A stretch of 64,000 nt of DNA from positions 1 to 64,000 of the forward strand of contig CAJLWO010000008.1 of the NCBI GenBank assembly GCA_905210435.1, given 5' to 3'. Shown here piece after piece: positions 35,069 to 42,964 of this stretch; position 1 is the first letter of the stretch; every line of letters begins with the position of its first letter. Below the pieces are notes generated by a model. That model saw only the letters and a list, made by a program, of their open reading frames with translations. It made no database searches and had not been told where the DNA came from. Source of the stretch: an uncultured Bacteroidales bacterium (GTDB lineage: Bacteria > Bacteroidota > Bacteroidia > Bacteroidales > Muribaculaceae). A program made the translations under genes and the position numbers.

Positions 35069-35113
35069 GTCCGACCGGTCTGACATGTCAGACTCGTCAG
35101 ACCACTCTGATCG
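35069..35113. repeat. 9-bp palindromic-unit array (GTCnGAC), copy D
   Basis: Units GTCCGACCG, GTCTGACAT, GTCAGACTC, GTCAGACCA, CTCTGATCG, starting 43 nt after the mfd stop and directly ahead of the terminator. Confidence 0.8.
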
Positions 35114-35121
35114 GTGGAACC

Positions 35122-35176
35122 CAATAAACCGCAACAGGCTGCCCGATAATTTCGGGCAGCCTGTTGCGGTTTATTG
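35122..35176. terminator. Bidirectional terminator between mfd and the efflux operon
   Basis: Perfect 25-bp inverted arms (35122-35146, 35152-35176; core GCAACAGGCTGCCCGA) with a TAATT loop, bounded by CAATAAA/TTTATTG, between two convergent genes. Confidence 0.85.
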
Positions 35177-35190
35177 ACTGACGACAGTCT

Positions 35191-36576
35191 TTAGCGGCCT
35201 CCGCCGAGCGATTGGTAGAGGTTGATTACGGCCTGGGCTTTGGCAAGTTCGCAGTTGAGCTGCGACATCTGTGCCGAGAGAAGGCTTGACTGCGCTGTCA
35301 GTATTTCGAGGTAGGTGGCGCCGGCAGCGGCGAAAAGCTCTTTGGTGTAGTATTCGGCTTTTTCGAGGTTGTCGACCTGCTCGGCGAGCAGTACGCCTTT
35401 CTCGTTGTTCTTGTCGTAGGTGGTGAGAGCGTCAGACACCTCGGCGGTAGCGCTGAGCAACGTGTACCGGAATGTGTTGAGCGACTGTTGCTGGCGTGCT
35501 TTTGCAGCTTCGAGGCGTGCGATGTTCTGACCGCGCGAGAAGATAGGTGCCACCAGTGTGCCTGCAAGCGAGGCAAACCAGTCGCCGGGGTTCTTGATGA
35601 ACGAGCCGAACGAGTTGGTGAACCCGTAGTTGGCGGTTATCGACAGGCCGGGATAGAAGGCTGCACGGGCTATATTGGTGGTGTAGTAGGCCTGTGCGAG
35701 GGCTTCCTCGGCGGCGCGTACGTCGGGACGTGCTGCGAGTTCGCGCATCGGCACTCCGTCGCGGAATATCGCGGGAGCCACAAGGCGTGCTTCGGGCGAT
35801 ACTTCCCATTTCTGCGGCATCGTGTTGAGAAGCAGCGACATCGTGTTGTTGGCCTTGTCGAGTGCAACCTCAAGGTCGGTGATTGACGAGAGCACGCTCA
35901 GATAGTTGGCCTGGCTTTGTACTACGGCTGCCTCGTTGGTACGGCCGGCGAGCTTGTAGTCCTTCATCGTCTGCACGTTCTCGCCCCATATCACGGCTGT
36001 CTCGCGCGAGAGCTTGAGCTGGGCCTGGAGTATGGCGATGGAGTAGTAGCAGTTGGCCACGCCTCCGATTATCTGCGAGCGTACTGCCTGTTCGTAATCC
36101 TTGGCCTGCTGTTCGGCCGACTCGGCGAGTCGTTTGTTGTTGAGCAGTTTGCCGAAGATGTCAACTTCCCATGATGCCGACAAGGGTATGGTGTAGTTCC
36201 ATCCGGTGAGTTTCTCGTTGCTCACTGACGATGCTCCGCCGGTGGGAGTGAGCGTCAGCGAGGGGAAATAGCTCATGCGGGCGCCGCGCAGGTTGGCGTG
36301 GGCGATGTCGACGTTGAGTTTGGCGTTTGCAAGGTCGACATTGTTGGCGAGAGCCTTGTTGATGAGGTCGGCGAGCATCGGGTCGGTGAATACATCCTGC
36401 CACTGCAAGTTGCCGAACGCGCGTGCGTCGCCTTCCGAAGCCTTTGCCTCGACATATTCCTGCTGGAGCGGGGTGTCGGCAGGCATCTCGAATTTCTTAT
36501 ATAGTCCGCAGCCGGTGAGCATTGCCACCGCGAGGGTGGCAACGGCCGGGCGTGCTATGCTTTGAATTTTTATCAT
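35191..36576 (-). CDS. RND efflux outer-membrane lipoprotein (OprM/NodT type)
   Basis: Outer-membrane channel of the tripartite pump. About 461 residues from MIKIQSIARP. The lipobox AMLTGCG with an acylated Cys at about residue 23 decides the start; the in-frame ATG at 36684 would bury the signal and reach into acrB. Two outer-membrane-efflux repeats are visible (ANLRGARMSYFPSLTLTPTGG, ARAAFYPGLSITANYGFTNS). Third gene of the operon, 28 nt after the RND gene. Confidence 0.9.
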   Translation of the reverse strand: MIKIQSIARPAVATLAVAMLTGCGLYKKFEMPADTPLQQEYVEAKASEGDARAFGNLQWQDVFTDPMLADLINKALANNVDLANAKLNVDIAHANLRGARMSYFPSLTLTPTGGASSVSNEKLTGWNYTIPLSASWEVDIFGKLLNNKRLAESAEQQAKDYEQAVRSQIIGGVANCYYSIAILQAQLKLSRETAVIWGENVQTMKDYKLAGRTNEAAVVQSQANYLSVLSSITDLEVALDKANNTMSLLLNTMPQKWEVSPEARLVAPAIFRDGVPMRELAARPDVRAAEEALAQAYYTTNIARAAFYPGLSITANYGFTNSFGSFIKNPGDWFASLAGTLVAPIFSRGQNIARLEAAKARQQQSLNTFRYTLLSATAEVSDALTTYDKNNEKGVLLAEQVDNLEKAEYYTKELFAAAGATYLEILTAQSSLLSAQMSQLNCELAKAQAVINLYQSLGGGR

Positions 36577-36604
36577 AGTTGATGTTTTTAGCTTAAATAC
36601 CGTA

Positions 36605-39600
36605 TCAGCGTGAATATTGTTCAATCTCCGAGTTGATGCCTTCGTTGTCGGTATCTTTCCATTTGAGCGGAGATATTTTCTCATGTATCTTCTGGAAGAT
36701 GATGAACAGTGCCGGCACGAAGAATATCTGGAGTATCATACCGATTAACATACCGCCGATGGCTCCCGTACCGAGTGTACGGTTGCCGACAGCGCCTACG
36801 CCGTGGGCGAACATCAGCGGCAACAGACCGATGACGAGGGCCAGCGACGTCATCAGGATAGGACGCAGACGAGCTGCGGCACCCTGGATGGCGGCATTGA
36901 AGATTGACATGCCGGTGCGGCGGCGTTCGAGCGCGAACTCGATGATGAGGATGGCGTTCTTGGCCAGAAGGCCGATAAGCATGATCAACGCAATCTGCAG
37001 GTAGATGTTGTTCTCGACTCCGAAGATGGCTGCGAACACGAATGTACCCATAAGTCCGAACGGAATGGAGAGCAGTACGGCGAACGGGAGGATGTAGCTT
37101 TCGTACTGTGCCGACAGAAGCAGGTAGACAAAGAGGAGGCAGAGGCCGAATATCATGGCTGTCTGGTTGCCTGACTGGTTGCCCTGTTCGCGGGTCATAC
37201 CCGAGTATTCATATCCGAAACCTGCGGGAAGCGTCTCGGCAGCCACGCGTTCAACGGCTTCAAGTGCCTGGCCCGATGAGAATCCGGGGTTGGGGTTACC
37301 GGTCACGGATATTGACTGGAACATGTTGAAGCGGTTCAGAAGGTCGGGGCCGTAGACACGCTGGAGTGTCACGAAGTTGTCAATCGAAGCCATCTCGTTG
37401 CCGTTGCGCACCTTGATGCTCGAGAGCGTCTCGGGCGATACGCGTGCTTCGGGATTGGCCTGCATCATGACGCGGTAGATTTTACCGAAACGGTTGAAGT
37501 TGGACACATACATACCTCCGTAATATCCCTGAAGGGTCGAGAGTATGGTCTGCGGGCTGATGCCGGCCTGCTTGGCCTTGGCGGCGTCGATGTCGACCAT
37601 ATACTGCGGGAATGTCGGGTTGAAGGTGGTGTAGGCCATCTGGATTTCGGGCTGCTGGTTGAGCTGCGCGAGGAAGCCCTGCACTACGGCGAAGAATTCA
37701 TTGATGTCGCCGCCGGTCTTGTCCTGCATCTTGATTTCGAAACCGTTGGTTACCGAGTATCCCGAAATCATCGGGGGAGCGAATGCCACGACACGTCCGT
37801 CGGTGACGGCCTGTGAGGCGATGCCGTAAATGCGTTTTACAATATTGTCCACGCTCTCTTCCTCGCTGCGTTCTTCCCAGTCCTTGAGCTTGACGATGAA
37901 CGTACCGTAGGTGGCGCCTTGTCCGGCAATGAAGCTGTAGCCTGCAATCTTCTGGCTGTACTTGACGCCGGGGGTAGCGCGTATGATATTGTCGACCTGG
38001 TCGAGCACTTCAATCGTGCGTTCCTGCGACTGTCCCGGAGGCATGTCGACCATCACGAACAGCACGCCGGTGTCCTCGTTGGGCACAAGTCCGGTCGGTG
38101 TCTTGGCCATGAGCCATACGAGCAGTACCATCGTACCGGCTACTGCGGCAAGTGCCGCCCATTTGAGCTTCCCTATGCCGGTTATGATGCCGCGGTAGTC
38201 TTTGAGCAGTCCCGAGTATCCTGATTCAAACCCTTTGTGGAAACGGGGACTGAAAATACCGAACACGGTAAGGACAGCCACGCCGATAGCCGTTATGAGT
38301 TTCCATGATTCCGACGAGTTGAACCACCCCAGAATCATGAACAGGATAGTGGCTATTACGAAAATCAGTGTCAGCAACGGGTGGAAGTTGATGGTGAAGC
38401 GGCGGCGGTAGCCTTTGGCCACAGTCTTGCCGGCTTCGGAGATGGCCTCGCCGATGCGCTCCTTGACGGGGCGCTTGTCATCGTGTGCCTTGAGGAACAC
38501 GGCACAAAGCGCAGGCGACAGCGTAAGCGCGTTGAGCGCCGAGAAGCCGATGGCTATGGCCATGGTAAGACCGAACTGCTGGTAGAACACACCTGATGTG
38601 CCCGACATGAATGATACCGGGATGAACACGAGCATCATCACGAGCGTGATTGATATAAGGGCCGAGGCTATCTCGCCCATGGCGTCGATTGATGCCTTGC
38701 GCGAGCTCTTGTATCCCTGGTCGAGCTTGGCATGCACCGCCTCGACCACCACTATGGCGTCGTCGACCACAATCGCGATGGCGAGCACGAGAGCCGAAAG
38801 AGTGATGAGGTTGACAGAGAAGCCTATGAGCTTCATCACGAAGAACGTACCGATAAGAGCCACAGGTATGGCGATGGCGGGAATGATGGTGGAGCGGAGG
38901 TCCTGAAGGAAGATATAAACCACGAAGAACACGAGCACGAACGCCTCAAGCAGCGTCTTGAGCACCTCATGGATTGAGGCGTAGAGGAAGTCGTTGTTGT
39001 TCATCGGGATGCTGAATTCAAGGCCCGGCGGGAGGTCGGACTTCAGCTTGTCAATCTCGGCGAGACACTCGTTGATAATCTGCGTCGCGTTGGAGCCTGC
39101 GGTCTGGAAGATGATGGCCATGGTGGCTACCTGGCCGTTGAGAGTGGCGCCGAAGCCGTATTGCACTTTGCCGAGCTCCACATCGGCTACGTCGCCCAGA
39201 CGCAGCACCTGTCCGTTGGAGTCGGCACGTATTACTATGTTCTCGAACTCTTCGGGCTGCGACAGACGGCCGCGGTATTTCATCGTGTACTGGAATGTCT
39301 GGTTGCCCTGCTCGCCGAATGCGCCCGGGGCGGCCTCGATGTTCTGTTCGGCGAGGGCTGCCGATACGTCGGAAGGCATAAGGTTGTACTGTGCCATGAC
39401 TTCGGGTTTGAGCCATATACGCATCGAGTAGTCTGCGCCGAAACTCATCACGTCACCCACGCCCTGCACGCGCTGGAGTACCGGAATGACATTGATTTTC
39501 ATGTAGTTGTCAATGAATTCGGCAGTGTATTCAGCGCCCGGCTGAGCCGAAAGCGCCACGCCGAGCAGCATCGAGGTCTGGCGTTTCTGGGTCAGGACGC

Positions 39601-39979
39601 CCACTCTCGTTACTTCGGCGGGGAGCAGGTTCTGAGCCTTGGCCACGCGGTTCTGCACGTCGACGGCAGCCATGTCGGGGTCAAAGCCCTGTTCGAAATA
39701 CACTGTGATGTCGGCCGAGCCGGTATTTGTGGCTGTCGACTCCATGTAGGTCATGCCTTCCGCACCGTTGATTGACTCCTCAAGGGGCGCAATCACTGAA
39801 TTGAGCACTGCCTGGGCGTTGGCTCCGGTGTAGGTGGTCGATACACGGATTGTAGGAGGTGCGATGTCGGGATACTGAGTCACCGGAAGCGATGTCAGAC
39901 CGATGATACCCAACAGCACGATGAATATTGAAATCACCGTCGAAAGCACCGGACGGTTAATAAATGTATCAAGCTTCAT
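36605..39979 (-). CDS. RND multidrug efflux transporter (AcrB/HAE1 family)
   Basis: Proton-driven inner-membrane pump. 1124 residues, about 75 longer than typical AcrB. Signatures: MKLDTFINRPVLSTVISIFI at the N-terminus, the proton-relay pair Asp406-Asp407 in AIVVDDAIVVVEAVH, TLSPALCAVFLK, and C-terminal GLLAKNAILIIEFA and GAAARLRPILMTSLAL. Extra length comes from an insertion at about 530-600 between TM6 and TM7 that contains two added hydrophobic segments (LLTLIFVIATILFMILGWF and LITAIGVAVLTVFGIF). Confidence 0.93.
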   Translation of the reverse strand: MKLDTFINRPVLSTVISIFIVLLGIIGLTSLPVTQYPDIAPPTIRVSTTYTGANAQAVLNSVIAPLEESINGAEGMTYMESTATNTGSADITVYFEQGFDPDMAAVDVQNRVAKAQNLLPAEVTRVGVLTQKRQTSMLLGVALSAQPGAEYTAEFIDNYMKINVIPVLQRVQGVGDVMSFGADYSMRIWLKPEVMAQYNLMPSDVSAALAEQNIEAAPGAFGEQGNQTFQYTMKYRGRLSQPEEFENIVIRADSNGQVLRLGDVADVELGKVQYGFGATLNGQVATMAIIFQTAGSNATQIINECLAEIDKLKSDLPPGLEFSIPMNNNDFLYASIHEVLKTLLEAFVLVFFVVYIFLQDLRSTIIPAIAIPVALIGTFFVMKLIGFSVNLITLSALVLAIAIVVDDAIVVVEAVHAKLDQGYKSSRKASIDAMGEIASALISITLVMMLVFIPVSFMSGTSGVFYQQFGLTMAIAIGFSALNALTLSPALCAVFLKAHDDKRPVKERIGEAISEAGKTVAKGYRRRFTINFHPLLTLIFVIATILFMILGWFNSSESWKLITAIGVAVLTVFGIFSPRFHKGFESGYSGLLKDYRGIITGIGKLKWAALAAVAGTMVLLVWLMAKTPTGLVPNEDTGVLFVMVDMPPGQSQERTIEVLDQVDNIIRATPGVKYSQKIAGYSFIAGQGATYGTFIVKLKDWEERSEEESVDNIVKRIYGIASQAVTDGRVVAFAPPMISGYSVTNGFEIKMQDKTGGDINEFFAVVQGFLAQLNQQPEIQMAYTTFNPTFPQYMVDIDAAKAKQAGISPQTILSTLQGYYGGMYVSNFNRFGKIYRVMMQANPEARVSPETLSSIKVRNGNEMASIDNFVTLQRVYGPDLLNRFNMFQSISVTGNPNPGFSSGQALEAVERVAAETLPAGFGYEYSGMTREQGNQSGNQTAMIFGLCLLFVYLLLSAQYESYILPFAVLLSIPFGLMGTFVFAAIFGVENNIYLQIALIMLIGLLAKNAILIIEFALERRRTGMSIFNAAIQGAAARLRPILMTSLALVIGLLPLMFAHGVGAVGNRTLGTGAIGGMLIGMILQIFFVPALFIIFQKIHEKISPLKWKDTDNEGINSEIEQYSR

Positions 39980-40027
39980 TTCGTGTGGAATATTTTCCGT
40001 TTATATGTTAAATATGATGGTTTGCAC

Positions 40028-40047
40028 GCCGGCCGCTGCCGGCCGGC
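40028..40047. other. GC-rich intercistronic hairpin
   Basis: GCCGGCCGCTGCCGGCCGGC lies in the 79-nt gap between the adaptor and pump genes and would form a strong stem in the mRNA, which could set their relative expression. Confidence 0.45.
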
Positions 40048-40058
40048 ATGGTGCGTTT

Positions 40059-41240
40059 TTATTGTTGCTGGGCCTGCTGGGCTTCCTGCTGGGCGGCCTT
40101 TGCGGCAGCGTCGACAGGCGCGATTTCCATGTTGGGGCGCAGCTTGTTGCCTACACCCTCCACGGCTATTACATTGCCGGGTTCAAGTCCGGAGGTGACA
40201 ACGTATACTTTGCCGTCGTTGATTTTAGAGATGGTGACGGGGGTGGACACTACTTTGTTGGAATCGTTTACCACGTAGACGAATTTGCGGTCCTGAAGCT
40301 CGAATGTGGCTTTCTGCGGTATGACGATTACATTCTCCTCATGCATCGGTATGACAATCTGGCCGGTGGAGCCTGAACGGAGCATGCCGTTGGGGTTGTC
40401 GAAGAGAGCCCTTACCGTGGCTGCGCCGGTGCCGGTGCCTATCACGCCTGATACTGTGGCTACTTTGCCCTCGACAGGGAATATGGATCCGTCGGCGAGC
40501 TGCAGTTTCACCGCAGGCATCTGCGCTATCTGCTGCTCAAGCGATTTGGTACCGTTCTCCGTCATGTCGAGAATGTCTTTTTCGGTGAGCGAGAAATATG
40601 CGTAGACCTGAGAGTTGTCACTCACCGTAGTAAGAGGCTGGGCCATCGAAGGCGATGCGAGCGAGCCTTCGCGGAAAGGCATCGAGCCTATCACGCCGGC
40701 GCTCGGTGCCGTCACCACGGTGTAAGCGAGGTTTTTGCGTGCCGAAGTCAGCGCCGCATTTGCGGTGGCGAGATTTGACTTTGCGTTGGCCAGGTCGTTT
40801 TTGGCGAGCTGGTTCTCATATTCGGAGATGATGTTTTTGTCGAAGAGAGCCTGTTTCTGGTCGGCGGTCATCTGTGCCGACTTCACGGCGGTCTGGGCTG
40901 CGCTTACGGCTGCCGATGCCTGGTCGACGGCAGCCTGGTACTGTACCTGGTCGAGCACGAAGAGTGTCTGGCCTTTCTGTACGCGCTGGCCCTCGTCGAC
41001 GAGCACCTGTGTGATGAATCCCGACACTTGCGGACGTATTTCAATGTCTGTTTTTCCCTTGATTGTGGCGGGGTAGGACTGCGATAAGTCGATGTCGCTG
41101 TAGGCTACCGTCTGTGTCGCGATGGTGGGTGCCGGCATTTGCTGCTGGGCCTGGTCCTCCTTTTTCGAGCATGACACAGATGTCACTAATGCTACGGCCA
41201 TCATTGTGGCGGTTGCTTTGGTTGTGATTAGTCGTTTCAT
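40059..41240 (-). CDS. RND efflux periplasmic adaptor lipoprotein (AcrA type)
   Basis: Membrane-fusion subunit joining pump and channel. 393 residues, lipoprotein signal with Cys24 (VTSVSCSKKE). Domains: N-terminal biotinyl-lipoyl half (IEIRPQVSGFITQVLVDEGQRVQKGQTLFVLD), alpha-hairpin rich in Ala/Gln (about 95-165), second lipoyl half (YTVVTAPSAGVIGSMPFREG) and beta-barrel. The C-terminus is Gln/Ala-rich. First gene of the operon. Confidence 0.93.
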   Translation of the reverse strand: MKRLITTKATATMMAVALVTSVSCSKKEDQAQQQMPAPTIATQTVAYSDIDLSQSYPATIKGKTDIEIRPQVSGFITQVLVDEGQRVQKGQTLFVLDQVQYQAAVDQASAAVSAAQTAVKSAQMTADQKQALFDKNIISEYENQLAKNDLANAKSNLATANAALTSARKNLAYTVVTAPSAGVIGSMPFREGSLASPSMAQPLTTVSDNSQVYAYFSLTEKDILDMTENGTKSLEQQIAQMPAVKLQLADGSIFPVEGKVATVSGVIGTGTGAATVRALFDNPNGMLRSGSTGQIVIPMHEENVIVIPQKATFELQDRKFVYVVNDSNKVVSTPVTISKINDGKVYVVTSGLEPGNVIAVEGVGNKLRPNMEIAPVDAAAKAAQQEAQQAQQQ

Positions 41241-41342
41241 TACTTTTTATACTGTTTCTCTGTTAGTTAATTCTGTATTATATCGAGTCATCCCTTTGTC
41301 GGGCATCCTCAGGCTCTCGCCGCGGCTGCCGTTCCCTCATGC

Positions 41343-41386
41343 CGTGACGTCGGTAAAGTGTATGGCGTGACGTCGGCTAAGTGTAT
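41343..41386. repeat. 21-bp direct repeat in the efflux operon leader
   Basis: CGTGACGTCGG-TA-AAGTGTAT type units at 41343-41363 and 41366-41386 (19/21 identical, 23-bp spacing, about two helical turns). They lie just downstream of the predicted transcription start of the adaptor gene, an operator-like position. Confidence 0.6.
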
Positions 41387-41394
41387 AATATGTG

Positions 41395-41402
41395 CAAAGT
41401 TA
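41395..41402 (-). promoter_or_regulatory. -7 element of the efflux operon
   Basis: TAACTTTG on the minus strand; the -33 is degenerate (TTTA near 41417-41420). Expected leader about 150 nt. Confidence 0.5.
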
Positions 41403-41462
41403 CCAACAATAACGTCTAAAAGCCGCTAAAAAATGATTAAAAGATGTTACTGTTAACTTTTA

Positions 41463-42446
41463 TTAGTAAGCCGTGCATATATTGTCGATCCATAATGTCA
41501 GTCCGATTGTGCCCGTGTATGCATCGCCCGAGGCGGCCGATGCCATCACTATTATGTGGGTCGGCGCAGCGTTGGCGTTGTCCCAGCCTACTTCCTTGAC
41601 CGGCACCATCTTGCCCTTGCTGTTGCGGGCGTAATAGCTCTTGTCGGCAGGTATGAGACCCATGTACGGGCGGTAGTCGGGCGATGACGTGATGTCGCCG
41701 TATAGGATCGGAAGCCTGTAGCCGTTGACCCATCCCGAAGTGGATTTGTCGAACCGTACTCTTGCCGTGCCTACACGCCTGGCGTATATATTTCCCTTTT
41801 CGTCCTCCCACCGGCGCTGGAGATACACAAGCACTTCGGCGTTCTCATGCCCGGGAAGCTCCTTTTTCTTCCCGAATCCGCTTGAGTAGACGCGGCCGGC
41901 GTTGGCGGGGATTTCGAGGCGGTAGTCGAAACAGAGCGCTTTCGGGCGCCGGGTGAACGGTATGCCCATCTCCATCTTGCTGTAAGGGTCGGAGGTGGAG
42001 CCGATAGGTTCAATCATTTCCCCGAGAAATATCGAACCTGCCACGACCACATCTATGTTGATGATTCCGGCTGCTTTGCAACGTTCCATTATGGTGGTCA
42101 GTTTGGCGCATTTGTCCGACCCCGTGCGGGTGTCGGGCACTACGGCGCAGCTGCCTTTCGATATGCCCATCACTTTGGCATAGACGTTTGACGTGGCCCA
42201 GGGCGAGCCTCCGAGATTCTTATATGCTTTCGCGCCTTCTATGGTCTGCGCGGGCCCTATCTCATAGAGTGTCTTGGTGTGGCCGCCGATGATTTGCGAC
42301 TCAGGTATGTTGCGCGTGATCCAGCTGTTGAAATCGCCGTATCTGAATGGTTCGGTCTTTGATTGGGAGAAGCCCGGAAATGTTGCGGCATTGCACACGG
42401 CGAGCGCGGCGACGCATTTCCATATAGCTACTGTAAATTTTCCCAT
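41463..42446 (-). CDS. PCMD domain-containing exported protein
   Basis: 327 residues with a signal peptide (cleavage about AATFPGFSQ). The C-terminal half matches the PCMD (putative carbohydrate metabolism) domain: RRPKALCFDYRLE, GRVYSSGFGKKKELPG, EVLVYLQRRWE and the closing APTHIIVMASAASGDAYTGTIGLTLWIDNI. Such proteins are usually outer-membrane or surface associated in Bacteroidales; the exact function is unknown. Single gene with its own -7 element. Confidence 0.8.
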   Translation of the reverse strand: MGKFTVAIWKCVAALAVCNAATFPGFSQSKTEPFRYGDFNSWITRNIPESQIIGGHTKTLYEIGPAQTIEGAKAYKNLGGSPWATSNVYAKVMGISKGSCAVVPDTRTGSDKCAKLTTIMERCKAAGIINIDVVVAGSIFLGEMIEPIGSTSDPYSKMEMGIPFTRRPKALCFDYRLEIPANAGRVYSSGFGKKKELPGHENAEVLVYLQRRWEDEKGNIYARRVGTARVRFDKSTSGWVNGYRLPILYGDITSSPDYRPYMGLIPADKSYYARNSKGKMVPVKEVGWDNANAAPTHIIVMASAASGDAYTGTIGLTLWIDNICTAY

Positions 42447-42486
42447 TATAATTGTATTTTCTGCTTCTTATCGTTAAATTCGACTG

Positions 42487-42494
42487 CAAATATA
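42487..42494 (-). promoter_or_regulatory. -7 element of the PCMD gene
   Basis: TATATTTG on the minus strand, 41 nt before the ATG at 42446; no clear -33. Confidence 0.5.
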
Positions 42495-42660
42495 AGTAAT
42501 TAATGACAGTAATTATCCTTTTTTACTCCACGTAAGCCATTTCCCCTACAATTTTAGAAAATCTGACTATTTTTAAAGGGAAAACGACATCAGAAAAATG
42601 TCAGTGACAATCGTGTGACAAAAAAGTGACAATTAAATGAAAAAAAATTATAAATAAAAT

Positions 42661-42690
42661 TTTGGATTTGAAAATAATTGTTTACTTTTG
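42661..42690 (+). promoter_or_regulatory. Promoter of the C10 protease gene
   Basis: TTTG (42661-42664), 18-bp spacer, TACTTTTG (42683-42690). Predicted start near 42697, so the leader is about 270 nt. The rest of the 42447-42964 gap is AT-rich; apart from the PCMD -7 and the hairpin at 42698, I see nothing in it. Confidence 0.5.
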
Positions 42691-42697
42691 CAGCGAT

Positions 42698-42764
42698 AAG
42701 TAACTGTTCTAAGTTATTTTGATAATGAGAATAGTTTGTATAAAATAATTTTGAACAGTTACTT
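42698..42764 (+). promoter_or_regulatory. 5'-leader hairpin of the C10 protease gene
   Basis: Arms 42698-42720 and 42742-42764 pair at 21 of 23 positions (AAGTAACTGTTC...GAACAGTTACTT) around a 21-nt loop. It begins almost exactly at the predicted transcription start. No T-run follows, so it is not a simple terminator; it may stabilise the RNA or, as DNA, bind a regulator. Confidence 0.6.
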
Positions 42765-42964
42765 AATATTCCTAAAGTCAATAAACGTCCCCCATGCGCA
42801 CAGGTTTACCGGCCATCATGGACGTATCCAAGAAACTATTTATTTATAGAGCTGATTGAAGGCTTCCGATATGGCTGAATGTCAGTATAATTCATCACTT
42901 TTACGGGTAAAAGAAAATTTTAAGTTCTATTTATATTTTTTGTAACGAAAATTAACCTAAAGTC

